This document shows positions 56,827 to 64,000 of a DNA stretch of 64,000 bases, piece by piece. The notes below the pieces were generated by a model that was not told where the DNA came from, did no database searches, and saw only the letters and a list, made by a program, of their open reading frames with translations. The stretch is from an uncultured Mucispirillum sp. (GTDB lineage: Bacteria; Chrysiogenota; Deferribacteres; Deferribacterales; Mucispirillaceae), in assembly GCA_944323205.1 (NCBI GenBank), contig CALURO010000003.1:1-64000 (forward strand), written 5' to 3'. Within the stretch, counting starts at the first letter, position 1, and the number at the start of each line of letters is the position of its first letter. The translations under genes and the position numbers were made by a program.

Positions 56827-58692
56827 ATGAAGTTTGAAAAAACATATGATATAATAGTTGTAGGTGGAGGCCATGCAGGCTGTGAAGCAGCACTTTCAGC
56901 CAGCAGAATGGGTGCAAAAACTCTGCTTTTAACATCAACAATAGATAGTATTGCACAAATGAGCTGTAATCCGGCAATTGGTGGGCTTGCAAAAGGTAAT
57001 CTTGTAAAAGATATTGATGCACTAGGTGGTGAAATAGCAAAAAATATTGACGATGCTTGTATTCAGTTTCAAATGCTTAATAGTAAAAAGGGAGCTGCTG
57101 CAAAAAGTTCACGAGGTCAGGCTGATAAAAAAATATATATTGGAAGAATGATAAATATATTAATGAGCCAAAGCAGTCTTGAAGTAAAGCAGGGTGAAGT
57201 ATCTCAGATTTATATAAAAGATAATGAAGTATGTGGCATAGGTAATATATGGGGTGAAAATTTTAAATGTAAAAAAGCAGTTATCTGCACAGGTACATTC
57301 CTAAACGGCAAAGTATTCATAGGAGAAACAAGCTACCCTGCAGGAAGAACTTATGAAAAACCTTCAATTGAGCTTTCCAAATCACTAAAAGGGATAGGGT
57401 TTACTGCTGTAAGATTAAAAACAGGCACACCGGCAAGAATAGATATTCGTACTATAGATTTCTCTAAACTAGAAGTGTATGAAATGGAAGGTGAGAAAGT
57501 GCCATTTTCTTTTGAAAATGAAAGTTTTAAGCTGCCGCAGATTAAATGCTATGCAACATACACTAACGAAGAAACACATAAAATAGTAAAAGAGAATATT
57601 TATAGAAGTATATATTATAATTCTACAGATAAAGGAATAGGTCCAAGATACTGTCCAAGTATGGAAGATAAAATCGCAAAATTTCCAGAAAGAACAAGGC
57701 ACCAGATAATACTAGAAAGAGAAGGTTATAACAGCAGAGAAGTGTATCCTAACGGATTTTCTACATCATTACCAGTTGATGCACAGCTTGCAGCATACAG
57801 GACTATAAAAGGGCTTGAAAAATGTGAATTTATCCGCCCAGCTTACGCAATAGAATATGAGGCATTTCAGCCTACAATATTATATCCATCTTATGAAACA
57901 AAAATAATAAAAGGTTTGTATTTTGCAGGGCAGATTAATGGCACAAGCGGCTATGAAGAGGCAGCATGTCAGGGGCTTATGGCAGGTATTAATGCAGTTT
58001 TAGCTCTTGATAATAAAGAGCCATTTATACTTGGAAGAAACGAAAGTTATATAGGTGTATTAACTGATGATTTAGTTACAAAAGGGGTAGATGAACCATA
58101 TAGAATGTTTACTTCTCGGGGAGAATACAGGCTTCATTTAAGGGAAGATAATGCAGAATACAGGTTACTAGAATATGGATATAAATTTAGTCTTATTTCA
58201 AAAGAAAGGTATGAAAGATTTTTATCAGAAAAAGAAAGTGTATACAAAGAAGTAGAACGGTTTAAAAAAGAAACAATAAGATTAAAAGAACATAAAGAAA
58301 AACTGGAAAAATACCATATATCATTAGACAGGGGTATATCCTGCTATGAGTTTTTAAAAAGACCTGAAACAAATATAGAAATGATTTATGATATGGGGCT
58401 TACATCACTTACAGGCAGAGCAGCAAAGCAGGTAGAAACAATAATAAAATATTCTGGATATATCAGTCTGCAGGAAGAGGATATTAAAAAATATAAAACA
58501 TTAGAGGATAAAAAAATACCTGCTGATTTTGATTACAGCAATATTTCAGGATTAAGAAGAGAATACAGGGAAAAACTTACTAAAATAAAACCAAAAACTC
58601 TGGGGCAGGCTTTAAGAATACCGGGAATGAGTATGTCTGCAATATCAATATTAGAGATTGCAATGAATAAAGAGAAGAGAAATAATGGATAA
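56827..58692 (+). CDS. mnmG: MnmG paralogue 2 (tRNA U34 modification FAD enzyme)
   Basis: A 621-residue second MnmG. It keeps VVGGGHAGCEAALSASRMGA, MSCNPAIGGLAKGNLVKDIDALGG, RYCPSMEDK and the C-terminal LGQALRIPGMSMSAIS. Its tRNA/FAD loop is changed to MLNSKKGAAAKSSRGQADKK, where most MnmG have KGPAV. It overlaps rsmG by 8 bp, the usual mnmG-rsmG pair, so by position it is the ancestral copy although its loop is the odder one. AAGG lies before the ATG. The two copies are clearly related across the full length but far from identical, so the duplication is old. Confidence 0.9.
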   Translation: MKFEKTYDIIVVGGGHAGCEAALSASRMGAKTLLLTSTIDSIAQMSCNPAIGGLAKGNLVKDIDALGGEIAKNIDDACIQFQMLNSKKGAAAKSSRGQADKKIYIGRMINILMSQSSLEVKQGEVSQIYIKDNEVCGIGNIWGENFKCKKAVICTGTFLNGKVFIGETSYPAGRTYEKPSIELSKSLKGIGFTAVRLKTGTPARIDIRTIDFSKLEVYEMEGEKVPFSFENESFKLPQIKCYATYTNEETHKIVKENIYRSIYYNSTDKGIGPRYCPSMEDKIAKFPERTRHQIILEREGYNSREVYPNGFSTSLPVDAQLAAYRTIKGLEKCEFIRPAYAIEYEAFQPTILYPSYETKIIKGLYFAGQINGTSGYEEAACQGLMAGINAVLALDNKEPFILGRNESYIGVLTDDLVTKGVDEPYRMFTSRGEYRLHLREDNAEYRLLEYGYKFSLISKERYERFLSEKESVYKEVERFKKETIRLKEHKEKLEKYHISLDRGISCYEFLKRPETNIEMIYDMGLTSLTGRAAKQVETIIKYSGYISLQEEDIKKYKTLEDKKIPADFDYSNISGLRREYREKLTKIKPKTLGQALRIPGMSMSAISILEIAMNKEKRNNG

Positions 58693-59272
58693 ATTAATAA
58701 AAACAACAGAAAAAATAGAAAAAAAACTTGAAAAGTTTTATGAATTACATTTAAATTGTCAAATAAACCTAACTGCAATAAAGGAAAAAGAAGAATTTTA
58801 CTTGAAACATTATTTTGATAGTATATACTATTTCCAGCAGTATGAGTTACCACTGGGTAGTTTAGCAGATATAGGCAGCGGTGGTGGCTTCCCCGGGATA
58901 GTGCTTGGCATTTTTTACCCTGATTTAAAAATTACTCTTATTGAAAGTATAGGAAAAAAATGCAGATTTTTAGAAGAAGCAGCAAAAGTATTAGAGCTTA
59001 AAAATATTGAAATATTAAATACACGGGCAGAAAATATAAAAGATAAAAGTTTTGATATAATTACCGCAAGGGGAGTGTCCACTGTAAAAGAGCTTTTAAA
59101 GAACTCATATCAAATATCAAAACAAAATACTAAATGGGTAATGTATAAAGGTGAAAGGCTGGAGGAAGAATTAAAAGAAGCATTACCTGTAATAGAAAAG
59201 CGAGGTTTAAATGTTGAAAAGATTAGGATTGAATCACCAATTACGCGGACTTACTGTATTATTAGCCGTTAG
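58685..59272 (+). CDS. rsmG: 16S rRNA (guanine527-N7)-methyltransferase RsmG
   Basis: A 195-residue RsmG (GidB) that methylates G527 of 16S rRNA; loss gives low-level streptomycin resistance in many bacteria. It has NLTAIKEKEEFYLKHYFDS, the SAM loop ADIGSGGGFPGI (about 60-71), TLIESIGKKCRFLEEAAK and the NPPY-equivalent ITARGVS. It overlaps mnmG by 8 bp and the next lipoprotein gene by 62 bp, an unusually long overlap at its 3' end. Confidence 0.94.
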   Translation: MDKLIKTTEKIEKKLEKFYELHLNCQINLTAIKEKEEFYLKHYFDSIYYFQQYELPLGSLADIGSGGGFPGIVLGIFYPDLKITLIESIGKKCRFLEEAAKVLELKNIEILNTRAENIKDKSFDIITARGVSTVKELLKNSYQISKQNTKWVMYKGERLEEELKEALPVIEKRGLNVEKIRIESPITRTYCIISR

Positions 59273-60791
59273 TGCTGTAATAATATTAAATGGTTGTGCT
59301 GTAAAAGGACAGCAAAGTAAAACATTCTATCCAGAATATTATGCAGCAAGGCAGCTGCAGAATCAGGATATCGTTAAGTTAAGAGAATTAACAGTTAATC
59401 CTGATTTATTTATTGCAGATTCTGCAACACTGCTTTTAGGTTCATATTATTTATACTATGGTGATGAAAATTACGGCAGGCTGCTTATTGATAAAAGCTA
59501 TAATTCAAAAAACCTTGATGAAGAAATGACTATATTTGGACAGCTGTGGAAAATGGAGTCGCTGCTTAGAGATGGCGAAAAGGGTGCAGCTATTAATATG
59601 GCAAATAATGTAAGAGAGATGAGAAGAACACCTGTATATATGCGTGTAATGCAGATATACTGTAACCAGCTTGGTGTACTTGTAACAAACGATGATGAGA
59701 TAAATACATGTATTGACACAGCAGTAGATGGAAAAGAAAAATTTAAAGAGATAGCAGCAGATACAATAGAAGAACAGCCGCTTCCTATTATGACAGATAA
59801 TATGACTTATGAAGAATATCTGCAGGCAATAGGCATAGGCGGGGCAGTAGAAAATATGGATACTGTTTCATCAGATGCAGATATGATAGAAGAGATAGAT
59901 ATAAAAGCTGATGCAAAAATCAATTTAGCAGGGGGCGATATATTTGATGATGTGGCAGCAGGTATAATATACGGCATGGGTAAATATAATAATAATTATC
60001 AGCTTGAACCGGTATCAGACTTTGCAGCATATGAAGAAAATAAAACAGATATGCTTTTAAGATTAAATAATTATGATTTATTTATAGGCGGCCATAAATC
60101 AAACCTTGGGGTAGACTGGTTACAGTTAAGTGAGATTGCAGGCAAATTAAAAATAGTAAAAAATAAATCAAAAGCAGTGATTGTTACTTCAGATTTACAT
60201 GAAGCACATGGCAGAATAATTGCTGATACATTTAAAAGTGCAGGTAAAGAAGCATTTGTTGTAAAAACATCAGGCAGATATCAAGTAGAGCTGCAGAATA
60301 TATTACAGGAAGATAAAGAAACTCCTTATGTAATTATCATTATGGCAGATGAAAAAGAAATACTTGATATTATACCTATTGCAAAATACTGGCATATAAA
60401 CAGCACAATACAAGATGTACTTGTAATGACAAGCTATATTCCAGAATATGATATAACAAATGACCAGCGTTCATATTTTAAAGGTGTGTATATATTAACT
60501 TCTGCATTTTTAGCAGGCAATGAAGAATACAGCAGAATATCAAATGACTATAAAGGTTTTTATGGTGTTCCAATGAGTGGTAAAAGTGCATTAGGATATG
60601 ATATTATCACATATATAAATAAAATAGTGAATAAAGATGAAACTGGTAAATATATTACTAATATAGATGAAATAGTAAACGGATATGCAGTGAGAACTCC
60701 AGTTCTTTTGTATGCAGATGGTTATAAATTAGTAGAAAAAAGCAAATTTAAGCCAAAAATAGAAGAAGGCACAGAATCACTGCCAAAATAA
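59211..60791 (+). CDS. Lipoprotein with periplasmic-binding (LpoA-like) fold
   Basis: A 526-residue lipoprotein. The signal peptide with lipobox ILNGC lies near residue 28. A helical, TPR-like part (about 45-180) is followed by a type I periplasmic-binding-protein fold (about 230-510): GIIYGMGKY, DLFIGGHKSN, KAVIVTSDLHEAHGRIIADTF and YKGFYGVPMSGKSALGYDIITYI. The order TPR plus binding fold is like LpoA, the outer-membrane activator of PBP1A. It may thus promote peptidoglycan synthesis, and the lytic transglycosylase gene 15 bp downstream agrees. GAGG precedes the ATG, which lies inside rsmG in another frame. Confidence 0.7.
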   Translation: MLKRLGLNHQLRGLTVLLAVSAVIILNGCAVKGQQSKTFYPEYYAARQLQNQDIVKLRELTVNPDLFIADSATLLLGSYYLYYGDENYGRLLIDKSYNSKNLDEEMTIFGQLWKMESLLRDGEKGAAINMANNVREMRRTPVYMRVMQIYCNQLGVLVTNDDEINTCIDTAVDGKEKFKEIAADTIEEQPLPIMTDNMTYEEYLQAIGIGGAVENMDTVSSDADMIEEIDIKADAKINLAGGDIFDDVAAGIIYGMGKYNNNYQLEPVSDFAAYEENKTDMLLRLNNYDLFIGGHKSNLGVDWLQLSEIAGKLKIVKNKSKAVIVTSDLHEAHGRIIADTFKSAGKEAFVVKTSGRYQVELQNILQEDKETPYVIIIMADEKEILDIIPIAKYWHINSTIQDVLVMTSYIPEYDITNDQRSYFKGVYILTSAFLAGNEEYSRISNDYKGFYGVPMSGKSALGYDIITYINKIVNKDETGKYITNIDEIVNGYAVRTPVLLYADGYKLVEKSKFKPKIEEGTESLPK

Positions 60792-60806
60792 AAGGGTTAA
60801 TATTTA

Positions 60807-62393
60807 ATGAAGAAAAGTAAATTAAGCATTATACTTGCAGGGGTATTTATAATAACAGGCTGCGCAGGAACAGCAAACCAGCAGGTAAAGGAAACCATAA
60901 GAGAAGCAGGGAAAATAGCAAAAGAAAATTCTGATTATTATGAGATATTTACAGCTATTGATGATAATACACTTCCACTGCCGGATTTAAATATATATTC
61001 ATCATATACATCTGATGATATAGAAGAAAATTCTCCATATTATGAAGAATTTAAAGAGTTTAATGTGCCAATGGCTATGACTGGAAGAGTAAATGCCTAT
61101 ATAAAATATTATACAGAGCGAGTGCCTGCTACTACTCAAAGCTGGCTTAACCGTTCTAATAAATATATGTATCTAGTAAAAGATATATTTTTACAGGAAG
61201 GGCTGCCTAGTGATTTAGTGGTACTTGCATTTACAGAAAGCGGCTATAATACCCATGCAGTAAGCCATGCAGGCGCAACAGGAATGTGGCAGTTTATGCA
61301 GGGCACTGGTAAAATGTATGGTATGGAGCAGAATTTCTGGATAGATGAAAGAAGAGATTTTGAAAAAGCAACAAGAGCTGCTGCAAAATATTTAAAATCA
61401 CTTTATGAAAGGTTTGGCGACTGGTATTTAGCACTTGCTGCATATAATGCAGGGCCTGGAAGAATGGCAAGAGCAATACAGAAACATGATACAAATGACT
61501 TTTTTAAAATATCAAGCAGGAATACATTAAAGCTTGAAACAAGAGATTATGTTCCTAAATATTTAGCTCAGCTTATTATTTATAAAAACTATTTAAAATA
61601 CGGCTTTACACCGCCTACAGATATGCCGCTTTTATTTTCTACAGTAGAAGCACCAGCATCAACTAATATTTACTGGCTGGCAGATGAGCTTGGTATAAGC
61701 TATGAATTAATGCGTGATTTAAACCCTGCATTAAAGCTGCCTATTACTCCACCTTCCACATACAAAATAAGAGTGCCTTATTTAAGGGATAAGGAAGCAA
61801 AAGAAATACTTGAAAAAGCTGGGGCAGAAGAGAGAGCAAGGTATAAAATTTATGAGGGCAGACGCGGTGAAAGCGTTGCAGAAATAGCAAAAAAATTTGA
61901 TGTATCAAAAGACGATATATTAAGAGTAAATGGTATTAAAAGAGAAAGTCTTTTAACTGCAAGAAAAGTATTTATACCTATAAAAGAATACAGCAATATA
62001 AAAATAGACAGTATGTTTGCTCAAGTATTAGAAAAAATTGATCCGAAATATTATAAAGTTAGAAAAGGCGATACTTTTATAGGCATAGCACACAACCACA
62101 ATATGCGTATGAAAGATTTGCAGAGGTTAAACCCTAATATAAGGCCAAGCAGGATATATCCCGGCCAGTATATAATGGTAACAAAAGACGGATATACTAA
62201 TGTAAGCTATGCTGCAAGAAAAGCAACACGACAGGCAGCAAATGTAAAATACAGAGTAAAAAGCGGCGATTCTTTATGGAGTATTGCTAAAAAATTTAAT
62301 ACATCAATTGCAAGTATAAAAAGTATTAACAGACTAAAATCATCTAATATTTATGCAGGCAGGGTGTTGACTATTAAGAAAAATGCAAGGTAG
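60807..62393 (+). CDS. mltD: Membrane-bound lytic transglycosylase with LysM repeats (MltD-like)
   Basis: A 528-residue lipoprotein (lipobox IITGC). The SLT domain (about 125-260) has the catalytic Glu near 143 in LAFTESGYN, then SHAGATGMWQFMQGTGKMYG and LALAAYNAGPGRM. It cleaves the MurNAc-GlcNAc bond and forms anhydro ends. Three LysM-type repeats follow: YKIYEGRRGESVAEIAKKFD, YYKVRKGDTFIGIAHNHNM and YRVKSGDSLWSIAKKFNTS, which bind glycan strands. Length and domain order fit MltD. It is likely co-transcribed with the LpoA-like gene, pairing a wall-cutting and a wall-building factor. Confidence 0.92.
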   Translation: MKKSKLSIILAGVFIITGCAGTANQQVKETIREAGKIAKENSDYYEIFTAIDDNTLPLPDLNIYSSYTSDDIEENSPYYEEFKEFNVPMAMTGRVNAYIKYYTERVPATTQSWLNRSNKYMYLVKDIFLQEGLPSDLVVLAFTESGYNTHAVSHAGATGMWQFMQGTGKMYGMEQNFWIDERRDFEKATRAAAKYLKSLYERFGDWYLALAAYNAGPGRMARAIQKHDTNDFFKISSRNTLKLETRDYVPKYLAQLIIYKNYLKYGFTPPTDMPLLFSTVEAPASTNIYWLADELGISYELMRDLNPALKLPITPPSTYKIRVPYLRDKEAKEILEKAGAEERARYKIYEGRRGESVAEIAKKFDVSKDDILRVNGIKRESLLTARKVFIPIKEYSNIKIDSMFAQVLEKIDPKYYKVRKGDTFIGIAHNHNMRMKDLQRLNPNIRPSRIYPGQYIMVTKDGYTNVSYAARKATRQAANVKYRVKSGDSLWSIAKKFNTSIASIKSINRLKSSNIYAGRVLTIKKNAR

Positions 62394-62398
62394 AAAAT

Positions 62399-62579
62399 AT
62401 GAAAAAATTTCTTAAATTTTGAAGAAATAGATACAGTAATTTTTAAAACAGGTAAAAAAGAATATAAAGTATCAATCAAAGATAATGACTGGACAATGTG
62501 GTTTTGCACTAAAAATAAAAAGCCAGAAAAATCAGCTGTAATTGATGCAGTAGATAAAGCAAAGGAATATTTTAAATAA
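62399..62579 (+). pseudogene. Frameshifted small conserved-looking gene
   Basis: Starting at ATG 62399 the frame reads MKKFLKF and stops. In the neighbouring frame it continues NFEEIDTVIFKTGKKEY, then KVSIKDNDWTMWFCTKNKK, to a TAA at 62577. Removing one A from the AAA before TTTTG would give a clean 59-residue protein. The 181-bp length also equals 180 plus one. The family is unknown; it follows mltD by 5 bp. Programmed or A-tract slippage could still allow expression, as could an error in the sequence. Confidence 0.55.
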
Positions 62580-62588
62580 TTATTCTTT

Positions 62589-63158
62589 TTATTTTTTAAT
62601 TAATTTATCAGCAAATATGGAGTTAATATTTACAGGCTTGTCAGAAGATAAATAATGGTATTTCATTTTTGTATTATTATCCCCGTCGGTTGAAATTTCC
62701 ATAATGGAATGAAATAAAATTTTTGGTCTTTCGTATATAAATGAGTAATAATATACAGATAATGGCTCAAATCGTTTGTATGCTTTTATGGTTATAATAT
62801 TATTAGATATAGTCACTACTGGGTCAAAAACATTTAAGATATTAGAGCCTAAGCATGTAAGATATTTTTTATTATCTTTCCAAAAAGATATAAAATACTG
62901 GCTTGTGCCTCTTGTTGCCCCGTCATATTCTGAATAATAAAATGAAATCATTTTAAAATTTTCACCTGAAAGGGTTATATCATCAATTTTAATATGTGTA
63001 TCTTTTGGAAATTTAGAGTTTAATTTTCTTTGCATATATTCTACGGCACTTTGGCTGTCTAATGCATTATATTCATCAATAATAACAGGGTTAAAAACAT
63101 TCTGGGCAAATACGCTGAAAGAAAAAAAAGTAAAAAATAAAGTAAAAATATATTTCAT
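62589..63158 (-). CDS. Secreted protein of unknown function
   Basis: A 189-residue exported protein with a clear signal peptide (about 1-18, cleavage SVFA-QN). The mature part is rich in aromatic beta strands (FKMISFYYSEYDGATRG, YFISFWKDNKKYLTCLG, YYYSFIYERPKILFHS) and has one Cys, so I expect a small periplasmic beta fold. I recognise no family. It starts 3 bp after the stop of the heptosyltransferase gene and is probably in its operon. Confidence 0.6.
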   Translation of the reverse strand: MKYIFTLFFTFFSFSVFAQNVFNPVIIDEYNALDSQSAVEYMQRKLNSKFPKDTHIKIDDITLSGENFKMISFYYSEYDGATRGTSQYFISFWKDNKKYLTCLGSNILNVFDPVVTISNNIITIKAYKRFEPLSVYYYSFIYERPKILFHSIMEISTDGDNNTKMKYHYLSSDKPVNINSIFADKLIKK

Positions 63159-63161
63159 AAA

Positions 63162-64000
63162 CTAACCTGTAATTTTTGAATTAATGCTGATAATATTATT
63201 AACATGGTATCGCACTTCTTCTACACCAATATCAAGCATACACTTAAAATGTTTTTTATAACAGTAGCTGCTTCCGTGAATATGGCATGGTCTGCATTTT
63301 AAGCGGGCATATTCTAATACTTTTGTATTTCTAAATGGCGGGTAAAACCCAAGCTCTTTTGTAGTTGGTCCAAAAATAGCAATAGTAGGAATATTTAAAG
63401 CTGTTGCAATATGCATAGGCCCAGAATCTGTTGTAATAAACACATCAGCCTGTGCAATAAACTCTACTAATGCAGAAAGTGATACTTTACCTGTTTTATC
63501 AGCAGCTGAAGCTGGAATATTTATTTCACCATTACCAATATATGTAACATTCAGCCCGTCATCAGCAAGCATATTCCCAAGCTCAGTAAAAAAAGGCCAC
63601 TCTTTAGTTGATTTTGAAGCAAAAGGGTGGATGACGGCATTTTTTAATGAATTATTTTTTTCAATATTAGGAAAAGGGAGATATGGTCTTAGCTGTTCAA
63701 TATCAGGCATATTAAGTTTAAACGCTTTCATAAAAGGCTTGTAATATTTTACAACAGTATGTTCCTGCAGTTTAGAGCGGCATAACCTGTATTTAACATA
63801 AAGCCTTCTTGCAAGGGCATTTTTATTATACACATAGCTTTTACAGGAAGAAATAAGGCGAATAAACCTTGAGCGAATATTATTATGCAAATCAAAAACA
63901 GTATCATAGTTTGGCATAGCTGCTGCTGTTTCATTTAAATCAACTAAGGAATCGCCTTTTTTTATTGTATATATATTTCTAATATATGGGTAATCCTGCA
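63162..64000 (-). CDS. Family 9 glycosyltransferase (heptosyltransferase), partial
   Basis: The 3' part of a heptosyltransferase gene that runs off the right edge; at least 278 residues are present. At the window edge the frame already reads QDYPYIRNIYTIKKGDSLVD, so the Met at 63917 (MPNYDTVFDLHNN) is internal. The C-terminal domain shows VIHPFASKSTKEWP, the donor-site FITTDSGPMHIATALNIPTIAIFGPT and a Cys-rich loop CRPCHIHGSSYCYKKHFKC as in WaaC/WaaF/WaaQ-like enzymes. It probably adds heptose to the LPS inner core. It has no G tract, unlike the GT9 gene at 1281. Confidence 0.9.
   Translation of the reverse strand, partial: QDYPYIRNIYTIKKGDSLVDLNETAAAMPNYDTVFDLHNNIRSRFIRLISSCKSYVYNKNALARRLYVKYRLCRSKLQEHTVVKYYKPFMKAFKLNMPDIEQLRPYLPFPNIEKNNSLKNAVIHPFASKSTKEWPFFTELGNMLADDGLNVTYIGNGEINIPASAADKTGKVSLSALVEFIAQADVFITTDSGPMHIATALNIPTIAIFGPTTKELGFYPPFRNTKVLEYARLKCRPCHIHGSSYCYKKHFKCMLDIGVEEVRYHVNNIISINSKITG

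Overview
The window is a low-GC (clearly AT-rich), gene-dense stretch of a Gram-negative bacterial chromosome around its replication origin. Outer-membrane-type proteins, lipoproteins, LPS-type heptosyltransferases, a System II cytochrome c assembly protein (CcsBA), a methylmalonyl-CoA mutase cobalamin subunit with MeaB, and a bacterial STT3/PglB-type oligosaccharyltransferase fit a member of the Deferribacterota, for example a Mucispirillum-like gut organism. That assignment is inference from gene content and base composition, not a database result.

Region by region. (1) 0.2-13.2 kb is an accessory surface-glycan locus: family 2 and family 9 glycosyltransferases, three RgpF-like (rhamnan synthesis F) proteins, and an iron-sulfur/FrhB-polysaccharide pyruvyl transferase fusion. 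It is interrupted by meaB and a cobalamin-binding mutase subunit. A 215-bp MITE-like element with perfect 20-bp terminal inverted repeats and a 13-bp target duplication sits at 7.4-7.6 kb. (2) 13.2-19.8 kb holds a peptide-binding lipoprotein, secG, tpiA, a bactofilin, parB, parA and a membrane diguanylate cyclase. (3) 20-27.5 kb holds an M17 aminopeptidase, the oligosaccharyltransferase, a secreted ASH-like protein, rplU-rpmA-obgE, a DciA-like gene and def. (4) 27.5-36.6 kb holds a second, degenerate repeat, a large PKD-repeat lipoprotein divergent from a beta-barrel protein, ccsBA, a glycosyltransferase and an Lrp regulator. (5) 36.8-51.5 kb is purC, a PEP-utilising-enzyme-like protein without its catalytic His, a barrel-like protein, then dnaA-[oriC candidate]-dnaN-recF-gyrB-gyrA-folD-mnmE. 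(6) 51.5-59.3 kb holds a nonsense-mutated EamA transporter, a methyltransferase, two divergent mnmG paralogues, small membrane proteins, two parS sites and rsmG. (7) 59.2-64 kb holds two envelope lipoproteins (an LpoA-like protein and MltD), a frameshifted small gene, a secreted protein and a partial heptosyltransferase.

The most striking feature is six poly-G tracts, each exactly nine G on the coding strand. Four lie in glycan genes, one in a gene leader, and one in an outer-membrane barrel gene. One tract has put its gene out of frame: nine G is OFF and ten would restore a 320-residue protein. Another alters a C-terminus. This is the signature of a slipped-strand, phase-variable surface system, here in a genome that also carries an N-glycosylation enzyme.

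How the parts fit together: glycosyltransferases and pyruvyl transferase would build variable glycans, the oligosaccharyltransferase could attach glycans to exported proteins, and SecG, the lipoproteins, the barrel proteins and MltD serve the envelope. ParA/ParB with two parS sites 20-40 kb away, and DnaA boxes next to dnaA and mnmG, mark the origin domain.
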